Shown here: positions 7,963-19,263 of the stretch, piece by piece | Numbering within the stretch: position 1 is the stretch's first letter | Layout: each line of letters opens with the position of its first letter | From: Chitinophaga sedimenti | Lineage (GTDB): Bacteria; Bacteroidota; Bacteroidia; Chitinophagales; Chitinophagaceae | DNA length: 64,000 nt | NCBI RefSeq assembly: GCF_023156195.1 | Contig: NZ_JAKUKA010000001.1 | Span: forward strand, 2,604,001 to 2,668,000 | Direction of reading: 5' to 3' | Program-made: the position numbers and the translations under genes | Notes under the pieces: model-generated | What the model was told of the DNA's origin: nothing | Databases searched by the model: none | What the model saw: only the letters and a program-made list of their open reading frames with translations

Positions 7963-8140
7963 TTAGCGCATACCGCCGGATACAGCGATATTTTCGCCGT
8001 AATCCATGACGCATACTCCGATGCGAGGAACACCACTGCCGGTGCGATTTCCGCAGGTTGTCCGAAACGCCCATTGGTGTCGCGGCAATCATGGCCGCTT
8101 CAATAAGACTACCGGCCAATCGAAGGGAGCGGAAGCCCTC
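7963..8140 (-). pseudogene. Relic of an SDR oxidoreductase 3' end (second copy of the 35 kb gene)
   Basis: The minus strand encodes the C-terminal 59 codons of a short-chain dehydrogenase in pieces: TEGFRSLRLAGSLIEAAMIA, then AATPMG, then in other frames GQPAEIAPAVVFLASE and a final stop TTA/TAA at 7965-7963. The nucleotide sequence aligns almost base for base with 35220-35400, including the degenerate terminator just downstream. At least two internal frameshifts and the loss of the first three quarters of the gene show that it is a true relic. Its upstream end at about 8140 abuts another relic on the opposite strand. Confidence 0.75.
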
Positions 8141-8165
8141 GGTGTGTTTTAGTCAAACGTACCGT

Positions 8166-8345
8166 TCTTATTCCATAGACTACCTGGTGGGCAAAACAAA
8201 CCTGGTACTCGATCAGGCTACCCTTAAAAGACTGGAAGATATTAATGCACTAACACCGGATGCCAAAACTTATGTACTTGAACACATCGATATGATGATC
8301 AGGGATTTTAAAACAAAACTGCTTATAGTAAATAAAAAAGCGTAG
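8166..8345 (+). pseudogene. Relic of an XRE-type regulator (C-terminal half)
   Basis: The plus-strand frame reads SIDYLVGKTNLVLDQATLKR and continues to KTKLLIVNKKA. This is the typical linker and C-terminal tail of Bacteroidota Cro/CI-like regulators, in which 'SVDYLIG' follows the DNA-binding domain. The helix-turn-helix itself is missing: upstream of 8160 the sequence changes abruptly into the antisense of the SDR relic. An ATG at 8058 in the same frame would add unrelated residues and is not trusted. I read this as a truncated, non-functional fragment. Confidence 0.6.
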
Positions 8346-8362
8346 GCCATTTGGCCCACGCT
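8333..8362 (-). terminator. Rho-independent terminator of the 8408-8938 gene
   Basis: AGCGTAGGCC (8339-8348) pairs with GGCCCACGCT (8353-8362) across an ATTT loop, with one mismatch. On the minus strand the stem is followed by six T (8338-8333). It lies about 45 bases after the stop codon at 8408. Confidence 0.8.
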
Positions 8363-8407
8363 AACGACTAACGTTAAATACATTTATAGAAAAAGTATGT
8401 TATTCCG

Positions 8408-8938
8408 TTAAAGCATAGAATCAATCTTGTCCAAAAACTGACTTCCAACATCATCAAAATAATTCGCCGGGATAAAAAACTCATTAACTACATTATTCCC
8501 AAATTCAATCCAAATCATCCGCTGTCTTTGTTTTACAGGCTCATCGATAAGAATCATACCTATTTTATCTCTAAAGCTATATTCGCCAATCTCATCAAGC
8601 CAGAACATATTTGAATACTCGCTCATTCTATAATACAATTCTATACCTTTAAAACTACCATCAAAAAAACCCAAGTACAATAAATGAAATAAATCTTCCT
8701 TGGCCATTAGTTCAGACCCTTCATACAAACGGTTATTTTTATTCTTTAGAAAATCCGAAAGATAACTTGATACTATTGTCAAAGTCGATATCTCATCTAA
8801 ATTTCCCACTTTATTATTATTTACCCAAAAGCAAAAATATCCATACAAATACGGAGCGTGATAACTATCGACATCCCACTGTAACGCAAATATCTCTTTA
8901 TTACCAACAAAATTCATTCTGAAAAATTTATTAATCAA
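8408..8938 (-). CDS. Imm42-like immunity protein of the orphan Rhs cassette
   Basis: A 176-residue protein whose N-terminal half (GNKEIFALQWDVD, then YGYFCFWVNNNKVGNLDEIS) matches my memory of the immunity 42 family: a GxxxIFAI strand followed by a GxFCFWINxxxxGD strand. The rest contains a mixed alpha/beta body with W-x-D-E-I-G-E near residue 120 and no signal peptide. It is expected to bind and neutralise the cytoplasmic toxin tip of the adjacent Rhs protein. Its start (8938) overlaps the stop of the Rhs cassette (8931) by eight bases, the classical toxin-immunity arrangement, and a terminator follows at 8333-8362. Family assignment is moderately sure; its neighbour strongly supports the immunity role. 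Confidence 0.7.
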   Translation of the reverse strand: MINKFFRMNFVGNKEIFALQWDVDSYHAPYLYGYFCFWVNNNKVGNLDEISTLTIVSSYLSDFLKNKNNRLYEGSELMAKEDLFHLLYLGFFDGSFKGIELYYRMSEYSNMFWLDEIGEYSFRDKIGMILIDEPVKQRQRMIWIEFGNNVVNEFFIPANYFDDVGSQFLDKIDSML

Positions 8939-9740
8939 TGTTTTTTAACCTTTCTTTGGCATATTCAGAAAGATTCCTAATACCATCCCCCTCATCGCTT
9001 CTTCCAGCTGGTGAGAATGCGCCAGGATAAACTTTCCCCGTTGCATCATGCCAATCAGTTTTGACAAACTCCTCAAGACCATCCAGGTCAATTGCTACAA
9101 TAGGTTTATTACCTGCAAATTGATAAGGGGTGTACCACGGATAAGATTGAAACAACGGATCCGTAGATAAAAAACGTGCTAATCTTGCATCATAAATCCT
9201 AAAACCGTAGTCGTACTGTATGCCATCCCCCTTCACCTCACCATCATTCTCCTTCCCATTAAACCCATACCTATACGCCTTAAAATCATGCCCCCTGCCC
9301 CGCTGCGGCATACCGAACGGATAGTAATCTGAAGCACTCAGCACGTTCCCATCGTCCGCCACTGTCGCCAGCACGTTACCAAGGTGGTTTGTCAACTCGT
9401 AATACCGCTTTACCGACGTATACCACGGTGTTTCAATATCTGTCGTATTCGCATCGATATCTACGTTCCAGACACCCAGGCGACTGCTGCCGTAAAGGTG
9501 CTGCTCTTTCCATTTTAACGGGGAGTTGCCCTCCTGTTCGTATACGGCGAGCACATTACCCTGTGCGTCCCGTACGTACCAGGTTTTTATGACAGCACTG
9601 CCTTTGGTATGGATTTTACAGACACGGTTGCCGGATGCATCGTATTTGTATAGCAAAGAACTTCCGTCGGTTTTCTGGATAGACTTGATCTTTCCGTACA
9701 CCGTCCATTGGATGGAAGATACGCCATTTTCCGAGATCGA
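8931..9740 (-). pseudogene. Orphan Rhs C-terminal cassette (core plus short tip), 5'-truncated
   Basis: The frame encodes an Rhs C-terminal end without the upstream protein: SENGVSSIQWTVYGKIK, KYDASGNRVCKI, WYVRDAQGNVLAVYEQ, NHLGNVLATV, YRYGFNGKEND, then the core motif YDARLARFLSTDP and NKPIVAIDLDGLE. Up to DLDGLE it closely parallels Rhs-C (11950-11305). After it comes a different tip of only about 45 residues (EFVKTDWHDATGKVYPGAFS and onward), which is short for a toxin and may have suffered a deletion. Homology to Rhs-C stops abruptly near 9745, where an in-frame TGA (9743-9741) also blocks the frame. This is a displaced rhs-CT module that could recombine with the complete rhs gene through the shared core. 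Confidence 0.8.
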
Positions 9741-9937
9741 TCAGGCGCTAGCAGTATCTTATCCACTATCACAATAATGCCACATAATCATTTAGAACGG
9801 CATCCTTAAGACGTGAACACGAGAAAAAATCATAGCAGATACACGGGGTGCAAAGGCTAGTCACAACAGACATTACAGACAGGTGGCGTGTCTTGCCTAA
9901 TTATCGGAACGCATAAACGCAGAAAGCAGCACAGTCA

Positions 9938-10141
9938 ATGGACGTGATCAAGAAGATCACTAAACTACTTGGCAGACCTGTCGATTACCTGCTTCTTGAG
10001 ATCAGCGATAACAACGTTCTTAAGAACCGATCTATACTTCATTGCCTCAATGGCCTAACAAACCTCCCGGCAATGACAGGCATTGTGTCCTTCGTCCATC
10101 TATGGATTGCAGCGAATCCAAGAACTAAAGGCTTTTGCTAG
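9938..10141 (+). pseudogene. Relic of an XRE-type regulator (different subfamily)
   Basis: The plus strand reads MDVIKKITKLLGRPVDYLLL and then LKNRSILHCLNGLTNLP. These are the helix-5/linker and dimerisation segments of Bacteroidota XRE regulators. The start of the protein with the HTH is absent. After NLP the family-typical tail is found only by changing frames (NDRHCVL in one frame, ELKAFAS in another), so two or more indels have occurred. It is a decayed remnant, related in type but not identical to the relic at 8166-8345. A bidirectional hairpin follows. Confidence 0.55.
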
Positions 10142-10148
10142 TGAATAG

Positions 10149-10176
10149 AAAACCCGGCGCAAAAGCACCAGGTTTT
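10149..10176. terminator. Hairpin between XRE relic and CdiI gene, probable bidirectional terminator
   Basis: AAAACCCGG (10149-10157) pairs with CCAGGTTTT (10168-10176) around a GCGC/GTGC-containing loop, with one mismatch. CTAATTTTT follows on the plus strand. It lies about 13 bases after the stop of the immunity gene (10189, minus). Confidence 0.6.
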
Positions 10177-10188
10177 CTAATTTTTGAG

Positions 10189-10491
10189 CTATTTAATTAA
10201 GTTAGAGAGTTCTTTACTTACCATCTTCAACCATTGCATTGCATCAGCGGGGCTTACAAAATATCTATTAGCTTCATCGCTGACACTCTGCCAATGTAAA
10301 TCAATGTTTGTCAATAGTGCTGAAAGCTCATCACAACTATCCTTTAACATTTTAATTCCATCAGTACTTTTATTATTTTCTGACACAAATAATCTGATCG
10401 CTTCTACATCCGACATCCCTAAAAGGTCAGCATCCGCAAAGTAAGCCGGAAAAAACTCAGCCAAATTGGGGTAATCTTCTACAAAACTCAT
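10189..10491 (-). CDS. CdiI_2-type immunity protein for the RNase A-like toxin
   Basis: A 100-residue acidic protein starting MSFVEDYPNLAEFFPAYFAD. The YPNLxxFxxAYF opening and the C-terminal YFVSPADAMQWLKMVSKEL segment are the hallmarks I associate with the contact-dependent inhibition immunity family CdiI_2. This family is commonly paired with CdiA-CT toxins of the RNase A-like type. Here the start codon lies five bases after the restored stop of exactly such a toxin tip. The protein should sit in the cytoplasm and block the RNase. Its last codons recur as a degenerate copy at 36581-36650. Confidence 0.75.
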   Translation of the reverse strand: MSFVEDYPNLAEFFPAYFADADLLGMSDVEAIRLFVSENNKSTDGIKMLKDSCDELSALLTNIDLHWQSVSDEANRYFVSPADAMQWLKMVSKELSNLIK

Positions 10492-10496
10492 AATTA

Positions 10497-10925
10497 TTAA
10501 TTTTTGGGATATGCAGTATGAATATGATACCCCCTCCTTCTAATTTCTTAAGAATAACAGTTGCGTTGTTAACATCTCTAACTGCAGTTTCGCCTTGCAT
10601 AACACTTCGTCCAATAACTTCGGACCCAGTGAATGGTAGCTTAAGCGTATTACTTCTTCCACTAGTAAGCCAGGCGGCTATCCTCGATTGATTAGATTCT
10701 ATAGTCCTCGACACAACAGATTCCGCGACGTTTAGGTTCGTAAAGCTACTAGAAGCTGCTATTCTTCGTTCATTTTGTAAACGGGTCAGTAGCCGGTATC
10801 CGTTTTGCCAACATGTTTCGCAATAGTATGGCCTAAACGCTCACCTTCATGAAGTCGTAACCATCCAGCAGCCCTTGTAGTATTTGTGGCTCGAATGCTT
10901 GCGAGCATCCTCACAGATGGTGGCC
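10497..10925 (-). other. RNase A-like CdiA-CT toxin domain at the end of Rhs-C
   Basis: Read across three one-base breaks the tip encodes LRLHEGERLGHTIAKHVGKT, then LLTRLQNERRIAASSSFTN, SNQSRIAAWLTSGRS, VIGRSVMQGETAVRDVNNA and finally IHTAYPKN with stop at 10497. The H-E-G, G-H-T-I-x-K-H-V, R-I-A-x-x-S-S-F, R-I-A-A-W-L, A-V-R-D-V and terminal T-A-Y-P-x-N motifs in this order are those of the bacterial RNase A-like toxin family (RNAse_A_bac). Two histidines in GHTIAKH plus the terminal region probably form the active site. The breaks near 10915, 10800 and 10535 are repaired by one added base; those near 10915 and 10535 lie in C/G runs. Confidence 0.8.
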
Positions 10926-13900
10926 CGGCACCCATATCAGGGGAGTTCCCATAATAGGTAACGGCATACCGGTTGCATAACCATTCTTATCAATCATTTC
11001 TCGAGAAAAATGTAGTCCGGCTTCCGGCGGGAGTTGGTAGTCAAGAGACCCAATAGTGCGTGGCTCTAAAAATAGATGCTCGACAAAAGATCTCGGTAAT
11101 GCAACCTGACCGTTTTTGAAATCAAGATTTGCAATTGCCTCACGATGTTTTGCATTCATTTGGTCGGAGATCACCTGCCCACTGGGATGACACTTTGCAG
11201 CGGTAAGCACAACCATATTCTCAAGTAGCTTCCTCGCATGCATCTTATCAAGAGTCTGACCAACAGTTGGCTTATTAATTGCGGAGACTCTTTCAAGGCC
11301 ATCTAAATCGATATTAGAGACTGGTTCATTTTCTGCAAAGGCATAAGTGCTGTTCCACGGGTAATCAATTGCAATCGGATCCACACTCAAAAACCTCCCC
11401 AACCTCGCATCATACACCCTCATCCCATAATCCTGCTGCCCTCCATCACCCTTACCAACCTCATTATCATTCTCCTTCCCATTAAACCCATAACGATAAG
11501 AACTCAAACTCACACTCCTTCCACGCTGCGCCATCCCAAACGGGTAATAGTCTGTTGCACTTATTAAATCTCCATCGTCAAATACCGTGGCTAGTACGTT
11601 GCCTAAATGGTTTGTTAACTCATAATTCCTTTTCCTGCCGCCATACCACGCAAGATCATAGTCAGTAACACTCGCGTCCACATCCGGCTTCCAAAGCCCG
11701 ACTCTACTACTACCATAGTTATGCTGCTCTTTCCATTTGATAGGACCGTCGCCTATCTGCTCATACACAGCCAGCACATTGCCCTGTGCATCGCGCACAT
11801 ACCAGGTCTTCGTAGCGACCCCACCGACAGTATATGTCTTACAAATCCGATTGCCAGAGGCATCATACTTATATTGCAAAGAACTTCCGTCGGTCTTCTG
11901 AATTCCCTTAATCTTACCGTATACAGTCCAGCCAATGGAAGATACACCATTTTCCGAAATCAGGTTCCCAATTTTATCATATTGGTAATCCCCGGGGTCT
12001 GGCTTCCGAGGTCGCGAATTTCACCACTAGTATATACAGCGCCCGCTGTATCGAAAACATAGTTTAAGCGGTTATTACTCAGAAAACCGTTATCTAAGTT
12101 ATAATTATACCTCAAACGATCAATCGGCGCACCCGTTTCACCCCGTCTTACATAGCTCAGAATGTTCCCGTTCGCATCGTATTTAACATCCTCTCCATAC
12201 AATGAATCTGCATCACCAGCTGTCCACGTATTCGAATGAATAGGGTGCTGACGCATCCCCGTCAGTCGGTTCAACTGATCGTAACGGTAACTGTAGCCGA
12301 CTGGCAAGTCATTATTCAGACTTTTTATCCCAACGATGCTACGGCTGATATTACCATTATACAGGTTACGACCAGTCGGGCCCGCTTGTTGCCACTGATG
12401 TGTCAACGCGGCATTTGCACCAATTGCGGTGTAGTCGCCGGTGAAGTAGTCCAGGCTGTAAGACATCGCGTCTCTCAAAACCGGACTATTTCCATTACCA
12501 TCTCCACCAATATCGGCCCCGAGGACATTTCCGTTCACGGCTTTGATCCACCCTTGCAAGGTATATGCATAATCGAGCCCCTGGATTTTCTGATGACCAA
12601 GCTCCGTGCGGGCGAGCGGACCGTGAAGATAGTACTGATAGGAAGCCTCCTGCTTTGTTACCGGCAGGTCCCAGGTATTTCCTGCATTAAGGCCAGTTTC
12701 AGCAGCTATAAGCCTGTTCTCGCCGTCATAGTTATACTTGTAAAAAATGCTTTTGGCAGTACTGTTAAACATTGGCGCATAACGCACCATATTTACCTTT
12801 CCGCTGGCGAGGTCAAACTTATAGTCAATTTTACGTAATGAACTCAATCCCTCCAGTTGTTGCCAAAGTGTCTTCACGTTCCCAATCTGGTCGTAGCTAT
12901 AGTAGGTAGCCTGCAATACATCGCCACCTGCTACATCCTGGTAAGTCGTTGCTGCAACACGCTTGCGCAAATTATCCTGGGTACCGTTAAAGGTTGGATA
13001 TTGAGAATCGTAGACCGTGGATGTAATCTGCGATTCCGATCCATTTGATTCCAGGGCGAAGGCAGTCGTTACACTGCGGGGTACGAAGCCATTGGCACCT
13101 GGATGGGTACCAACGTTACTTTTCTCTCCCACTGCGATTATACGCCCTTGCGCATCGTACCGGGTAAAACTGTATCGATTAGCTGCACCGCCACCAGTCG
13201 GCGCGAACTGCTCAGCATTCTGCGAGGCAAACAGGCGCCCGAGTTTATCAAACCAAAACTTGCTTTCTCCCGCATCCGGCGTCTTCTGCTGCACCACCTG
13301 CCCCAATGAGGTAAACGCATAACTCGTCGCCATCCGATGTCCGGGAAACACCAAAGGATTCTGCTGCTCTGTACCCGTCGGGTTCGACGGTGTTACAGTA
13401 CCACCAGCCGGTGTGTTAAAACGGCTCCACAATTGCAACGGCGCTCCGTTCACCACAGCCAGGCTATCATAATAAACCGGCGCAATCGCCATACATATCT
13501 CACTTGCATTCGCGACTATTTCCTCGTTGCGCAGTTGCCTGTTATACATACGCATATGCTTCAGTAATGCCAGGTTCTCCGGCAACACCTCTATTGTGCC
13601 ATTCATATCCACCTGCCAGTTGCAACTTCCCTTCGGCGCGTTAGGAGCAAATAAACACAAGGCACCATTTACGTATACCTGCATGGTTTTACCGGCGATC
13701 TGCTCGCCTTGCAACACCACATGTACCCACTCACGCAATGGCAATACAGGCGCTAAATCCACACGGGTATGATTAGATGCTTCTACCGAAGCGCCACCGC
13801 CAGACAGGCGTTTTAGTGTATAGATATCGGCGCTGAGGTAGCGGCCGTCAACACAGATGTTTACCAGGTATTTGCCGTCCGGGCTGGCTATCAGTTGGCG

Positions 13901-16900
13901 GGCAGCCCCGAAGTCGCCGTTAAGCCACATTTCAATAGCTCCGTTACTGGCGGCCAGCGTTTGCGCCATTTTAGCCAAGGCAGCGGTCTTGTCCGTATTT
14001 GAGCAGGACCGTTGTAATTACAATCCACATTCGGCAATTGCTGGCTTTTCACCGCCTGCTGCACCGCCACATCATCAAGCAGCTGTACCCCTTCAGGAGG
14101 GATCGTACGCACCAGGTTTCCTGCCTGGTCGTAGTAGTACAAGGTATAGTGGTACGTTTGCTCCTTCGCACTCAGCGACACTTTCGCCTGGTTGTTACCA
14201 CAGAATGTTACGTAATTACGACGGAATTCTTCCTTCACTTCATTGATGTAAGCTAGGTATTGCTGACGACCGCTGTTTATCGCATTACTCATCAGGTCCA
14301 ATACGCAGCCGTAGGGATCAATATCCACGTTGCCAAAAGCCGGCACGTTACACAGCATTTCAACTGCGTTGTTATTGGATTGTACCCGCTCACGATAAGT
14401 GATATAATCATTGTAACCAAGTGTAAAGCCCCAGCGATGGTTCAGGTAATTCGTGGCAATCTGCCCGAAGTTGGCGTCCGTTGTTGTGGGTGCAATGGCC
14501 AACAGGTCATTCCAGGCCGCGTTAAAAATGGCGGCGTTTACACAGCCTTTGCTTACTGTATCCATGAACACAGGCATGTACATCGGCTTTTCGAGCAAAT
14601 AACGACAGTTGCCGCAGCTTTTTTCCAACATGGCCACTTCGGCGGCCGTGAGACGCAGCTGCTCTTTACCGTATTTGAACGACAAATACTGGAAGAACGT
14701 AAGACCCGGTGCTGCAGCCACGTGTTCAGACTTTAGCGTGGCCAGTTTCGCACAAATTTTCGGATCGGACGTAACCAGCTGCTGATCTGCCATCTGGGGA
14801 CGCACATTGTAAGGATAGGGAGATTCCAGCAACCACGGATTACATTTCATGGTAAAGCTGCTGATGCCCAACACCCGCTTGATAGCCGCCTCAAAGCTGG
14901 CATCATTCAACGCGCTGTAGGTACCCTCAGGCAGGGTGCTGGCGCCATCCGGATGATTCTTGTCGCCGCCGGCCACGCACACGCTGATTAAGGCGGCCCG
15001 GAGCGCGATCCGCTTAGTAGCAGCGTCGGGCATTTCACTGATGCAGGGCTCCATTAATTCCATCCAGCGATCAGCCTGGGCTTCACAGGAACCAGCAATC
15101 GCTTCGGTAAGCTGGAAGTTCAATTCCGCCTCCAACGCCGCCCTGTCTGTAGGCGGTGAGATTGTCCTGGAGATACGTGATATTTTCGTTTTATAGATAT
15201 TCGGGCACAACGTTACCGTTCCGTTACCGGTACAGGTAATCCGTTTTATGAATTGTTCCGTTGGAGCATTTATTTCGTAAACCATGGGCGGATCACTGCC
15301 ATTGATGGTCACAGAATACTCCTGCGCGGAAGCATTGTTAGCTGTGTAAATCGTAACAGATACTCCCGCCGGAATTGCGCTGCCCAGGTAACCTACATAG
15401 TATTGCCAGCTGGTACCACCTTCCGGGATCGATGAGTTCAGATCCAGGACAAAGTCATTTTTACTGATCGTTGAACAGAAATCCCCGGTAGGCGTACCCG
15501 GATCCGTATAGGAACAGGTAAAGCTGTGCACTCCGAGTTTATACACACCTTCAAACGAAAACTCTTCCTGCTGGTTAAAGTGATTGAACTTCGGCCGGGC
15601 CACTTCACCGCCATGCGGCATTTCCCTCAGCACAACCACCACCTCACCACCTTCAGGGATGTTGCCGTTGTACCGAACTGTTGTCAAATAGCCTGTTTCA
15701 CCGCCGCCCAGTGCGATACTTTCCACCACGAAGTTATCCTTCGTTACTGTTGTACAAAAGTCACTTGCGGCAGTGGCTGTAATGGCTGCAACTGTATTTA
15801 CCGGCGCCCCGTTGCAGGAAACCAGATCAATATGAATGGCATTAAGCGGTGTATTGTCTTTTACACAGATATAGGCGTTACCGCTGCCGCCACCAGTCGT
15901 AACATAAGGCGTATTGGACGCGTCATTATAAGGCGCCGAATAAGCAAAATGGATATAGAGATTCTGGGAGATCTTTCCACCCTGATATACCACCTGCACA
16001 CTTTTATACCCTTCACCACAAGTTGCATGGCTATCGGGATCCTCTTTAAACAGGAAATCACCCGGCTTCGGACACTGATTAAAAGAAGGTTGTGCCGTGC
16101 CAATTTTACAGGAAGTTGCACAGGCAGACTCCATCACGTGCTGATAATATCGGGCCTTTACATCCATGTACAGATCGCGGTACAACTGCCATTCCCTGTC
16201 AGGAATACGACAAGCGTCAGCAGGCGTACAACTGTTCCACGGATCGTCTGTCAACGGGTTCATATTCCCCCGGCAGCACAGTAAAGGCTATAATCCACAT
16301 ACTTACTGATGCTTTTTACCTCCGCATTGGAAGGCATATTCAAAATGCGGGTAGAATACAACCGCAGGTCATTTATAAATGAACTCAGGTAGGGATATCC
16401 CGGCGCTCCCTCTGCGAAGAAGGGGTCTACCGCCAGCAGCCAGGTAGGATTGTTACGATCATACAGCAGTCCCGGGGTTATTTTCGAGATATCTGCTACG
16501 GAATTATAAATGTCCTTTATTTTGGTATCCCATATGCGGAATGATGCAGTATTGATACAAGAAGTATAGGCGCAATACTCAGGATGCAGGTTGACAAACT
16601 TCTCAGCCCATTCAGGCTTCCAGTATTGTATCAACATATCCAGCGTAAATGTGGGATCAGCCGGCGATGTTACCCGGCCATCCGCCAGTGTCAACTGGTC
16701 TGCCGAAGTAAAACGTGTACGCCAGTTCTTGTAGAGGATGTTTATCCCCGGTTCCATCGGTTCCAGGTCGGTGGTGAACAAGGCATACTGTCCTCCGGGA
16801 CTAACATCTTTCAACATAAGCGATTTCAGCTCATCACAGGGCGAGGTTGCACAATTAGCCTGTGCAGCCCGGCATTGTGACAGTAAGGATACGTAAAGAC

Positions 16901-19242
16901 CGTTAGCCCAGCTCTCGTAATCTTTACCCATTTTGCTCACATCTACGTTATACCTGGCCAACTGATCGTTCAGGCGTTCCACAAAATGTTCCCGGCTACC
17001 GAGTGCGGTCAGGCAGGTTTCACACTCGGTAAAACAGCCACTGTAATCGTTATCCTTCAAAGCCTCAACAATAAAATTGAACTCCGTGCGCAGGTTAGTA
17101 TTACGTTTGATGTAATCCTCGGTGTAATTTTCGATCACATTCGGATCCATCGCCAACTCGAAGGTGATGTAGTGGGCGCCGATCTTATCAAACGTAAAAT
17201 CAAGCTCCGCCGACTGCTTCCCATTTACACTACAATCACCGGTTGCGGAGCCAATGGTTACTGGCATCACCCAGGTACCTTTCTTTTCTCCGCAATCATC
17301 GTGCAGTTCTATTTTCAGCGCGTAATAGCAGTTGCTGCAAATGCTGACGCCATTTTCTTCATACTGTTTAATGAGGCGCTGCACTTCATAGCCGAGTTGC
17401 GCCTCGCCCACCATCGTATTCACGTAAGTGGTGTAACCGCGAAGCGTCAGCGTAGTACGGTCAAACACCATATTATCCGGCTTCAGCACGGGGTACGTAC
17501 GCTCCACAGGCGTACCTGCAGACGGTAATTCATCCACATTATCTGGACTCTTCCCTGCCAAAGCCGTAGCAATAGTTTTTCCGGAAACATTTTCGTAACT
17601 GATGGCGATCTGCTTGTTCGGATCTACAGATATCTTTTTCAGGTAATGACTGGCGTCGCCCACATCATTACCGAACAGTCTTTCCAACTCCCCTTCGTAC
17701 GGACGGGAATAAAAAAGCGTGTCACACGATCTGTTTTGGGATCTTCTCCCGGCTGCATAAATTGTCCCAGTCCGCCCTGCACAGCGATACGTCCCGTATT
17801 ATCGGGCGTATAATGGATCACACTAAAAGGATAACCCTTTGAGTCAGGAATATAGTTATTATATGTCGCCTGCCCCAAAAACGGGTTTGAGTCGGAATAG
17901 TACCTGGCTGCACCGCCAAGCGCCGCCATAGGCTTCGGAGGCTTGATACAACTGGCCAAACTACCATCATACACGTGATCCCTTGTATAGGGAATATTGG
18001 AGGCAAAGAGGTTTACATTGCCGTAATAGCGCAGATCAATACCTTCCACCGGGGCAGGCATAACATTGGCTGCCACACGGCCAAATTCATCGTACACATT
18101 CTGCTGTACAATCGCATAGTCCTGTGTATGCGCCACTGCATCCGGACTGCTCACTGTTACGGTTTGCCGGTTACGGAGTGTTCCATCAAAATAACTGATG
18201 ATTTCTTTTTTCTTGCCCTCTTCCGCATAGGTAGCATTATACTGCCAGTTCAGGGACGGAAGGTGCCATTCTGTATTGAGCGTAATGACACCCAACTGGC
18301 CGTTATCCAGTTCGTAGTGCCAGACGCCTTCATTGCGGAACTCATCCGTATCGTACGACACCCCGCGCCAGCGCACCAGCAGGTACCTGTTGTTATGTAC
18401 AAGCGAAATCTTATACGAGTGCCCGGCGATCGTTACACGCGTCGCGTTATTCCGGAACATCGGGACCAGTTGCGCTGCTGTCACCGAACTTCCCGCGCTA
18501 GACAAGACTTCCCCATTTAAAGAGGTTTCATCAATAAAAGTCCACTCCAGGTCGTACTCATCCGCGCCGGGGCTACTCCCCACCCTACAGTCACGGACCA
18601 ATCTGGCTCCCCCGCATCCATAGTACCCATTCCGCGGCCGGCTAATCCAACAGTGGTGCCCGAGGTGGTCACCGTCATCGGCTCCGGCTTCGCTTTATCA
18701 TCAGGCAGGTATTTACGATCAATAAATATCTGGGCATTCAGCGTAAACACCGGCGGAATTTTATCCCCCAGTTCCGCGCTGCTGATATCTTTAACGGTAA
18801 TCTTATACCGGTGTGCATTTTTAAAGTGATATACCGCTTCGGCCTGATAGCTGGCACCGTAAGTAGTATCGTAATTTACCTTTAATTTGATGTCGTCCAG
18901 CGTAATCGGTTGCTGCTGATCCGGCTGTGTCCAATATTCCACTTTTAGCGTCAGTTCACAGCTAAAGGATTTTTTAAAAGTATAGGAACTATCCCGGAAC
19001 AACCCGAAAGTGATTAGGTTTTCTACGGAAAGATTGTTGATCCTGCTCCAATCGTACGCCGGGTTCTGGAACTTCTCATCTTTTACGGTCAGCACGTCGC
19101 CCTTCTTAATGGCGCCCCGCAACACATGCTGATAGGGCTCCAACGCGGCAACCGAGCGAAGCGCTGGCACCAGCAGGAAAAGAAGAAGACATATTCTTCT
19201 CAGGTTATAAAAAATATTCTGAGCCATCATTTGTTGTTTCAT
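10497..19242 (-). CDS. Rhs-C: giant exported Rhs repeat protein with RNase A-like toxin tip
   Basis: The protein has about 2,900 residues once one-base breaks near 18590, 17700, 16262, 14000, 12005, 10915, 10800 and 10535 are closed. It starts MKQQMMAQNIFYNLRRICLL with a signal peptide. A Cys-rich central region follows (17.7-14.0 kb; CxxC-type pairs such as CSNCYY and CGNCRY). Next is a LamG/ConA-like domain (about 13950-13470), then YD-type repeats (YDQLNRLTGM, YDANGNILSY). The Rhs core is at 11880-11305 with GRFLSVDPIA and DLDGLE. The variable tip ends in an RNase A-like domain. In known Rhs proteins the repeats form a cocoon around the cleaved toxin. No PAAR domain, T9SS sorting domain or other known translocation signal is visible beyond the signal peptide. 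It starts 21 bases after the upstream gene, and the immunity gene follows after five bases. Confidence 0.85.
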
Positions 19243-19263
19243 TTCTGGTTCTACAATGGATTT

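Noticed and set aside
8058..8166. N-terminal extension of the XRE-like frame
   Set aside because: These bases are the antisense of the SDR relic, so the extension is a chance frame and not a real N-terminus.
12236..16284. Long plus-strand open frames opposite Rhs-C
   Set aside because: They mirror the codon pattern of the true minus-strand gene and show no domains, signal peptides or Bacteroidota-like starts.
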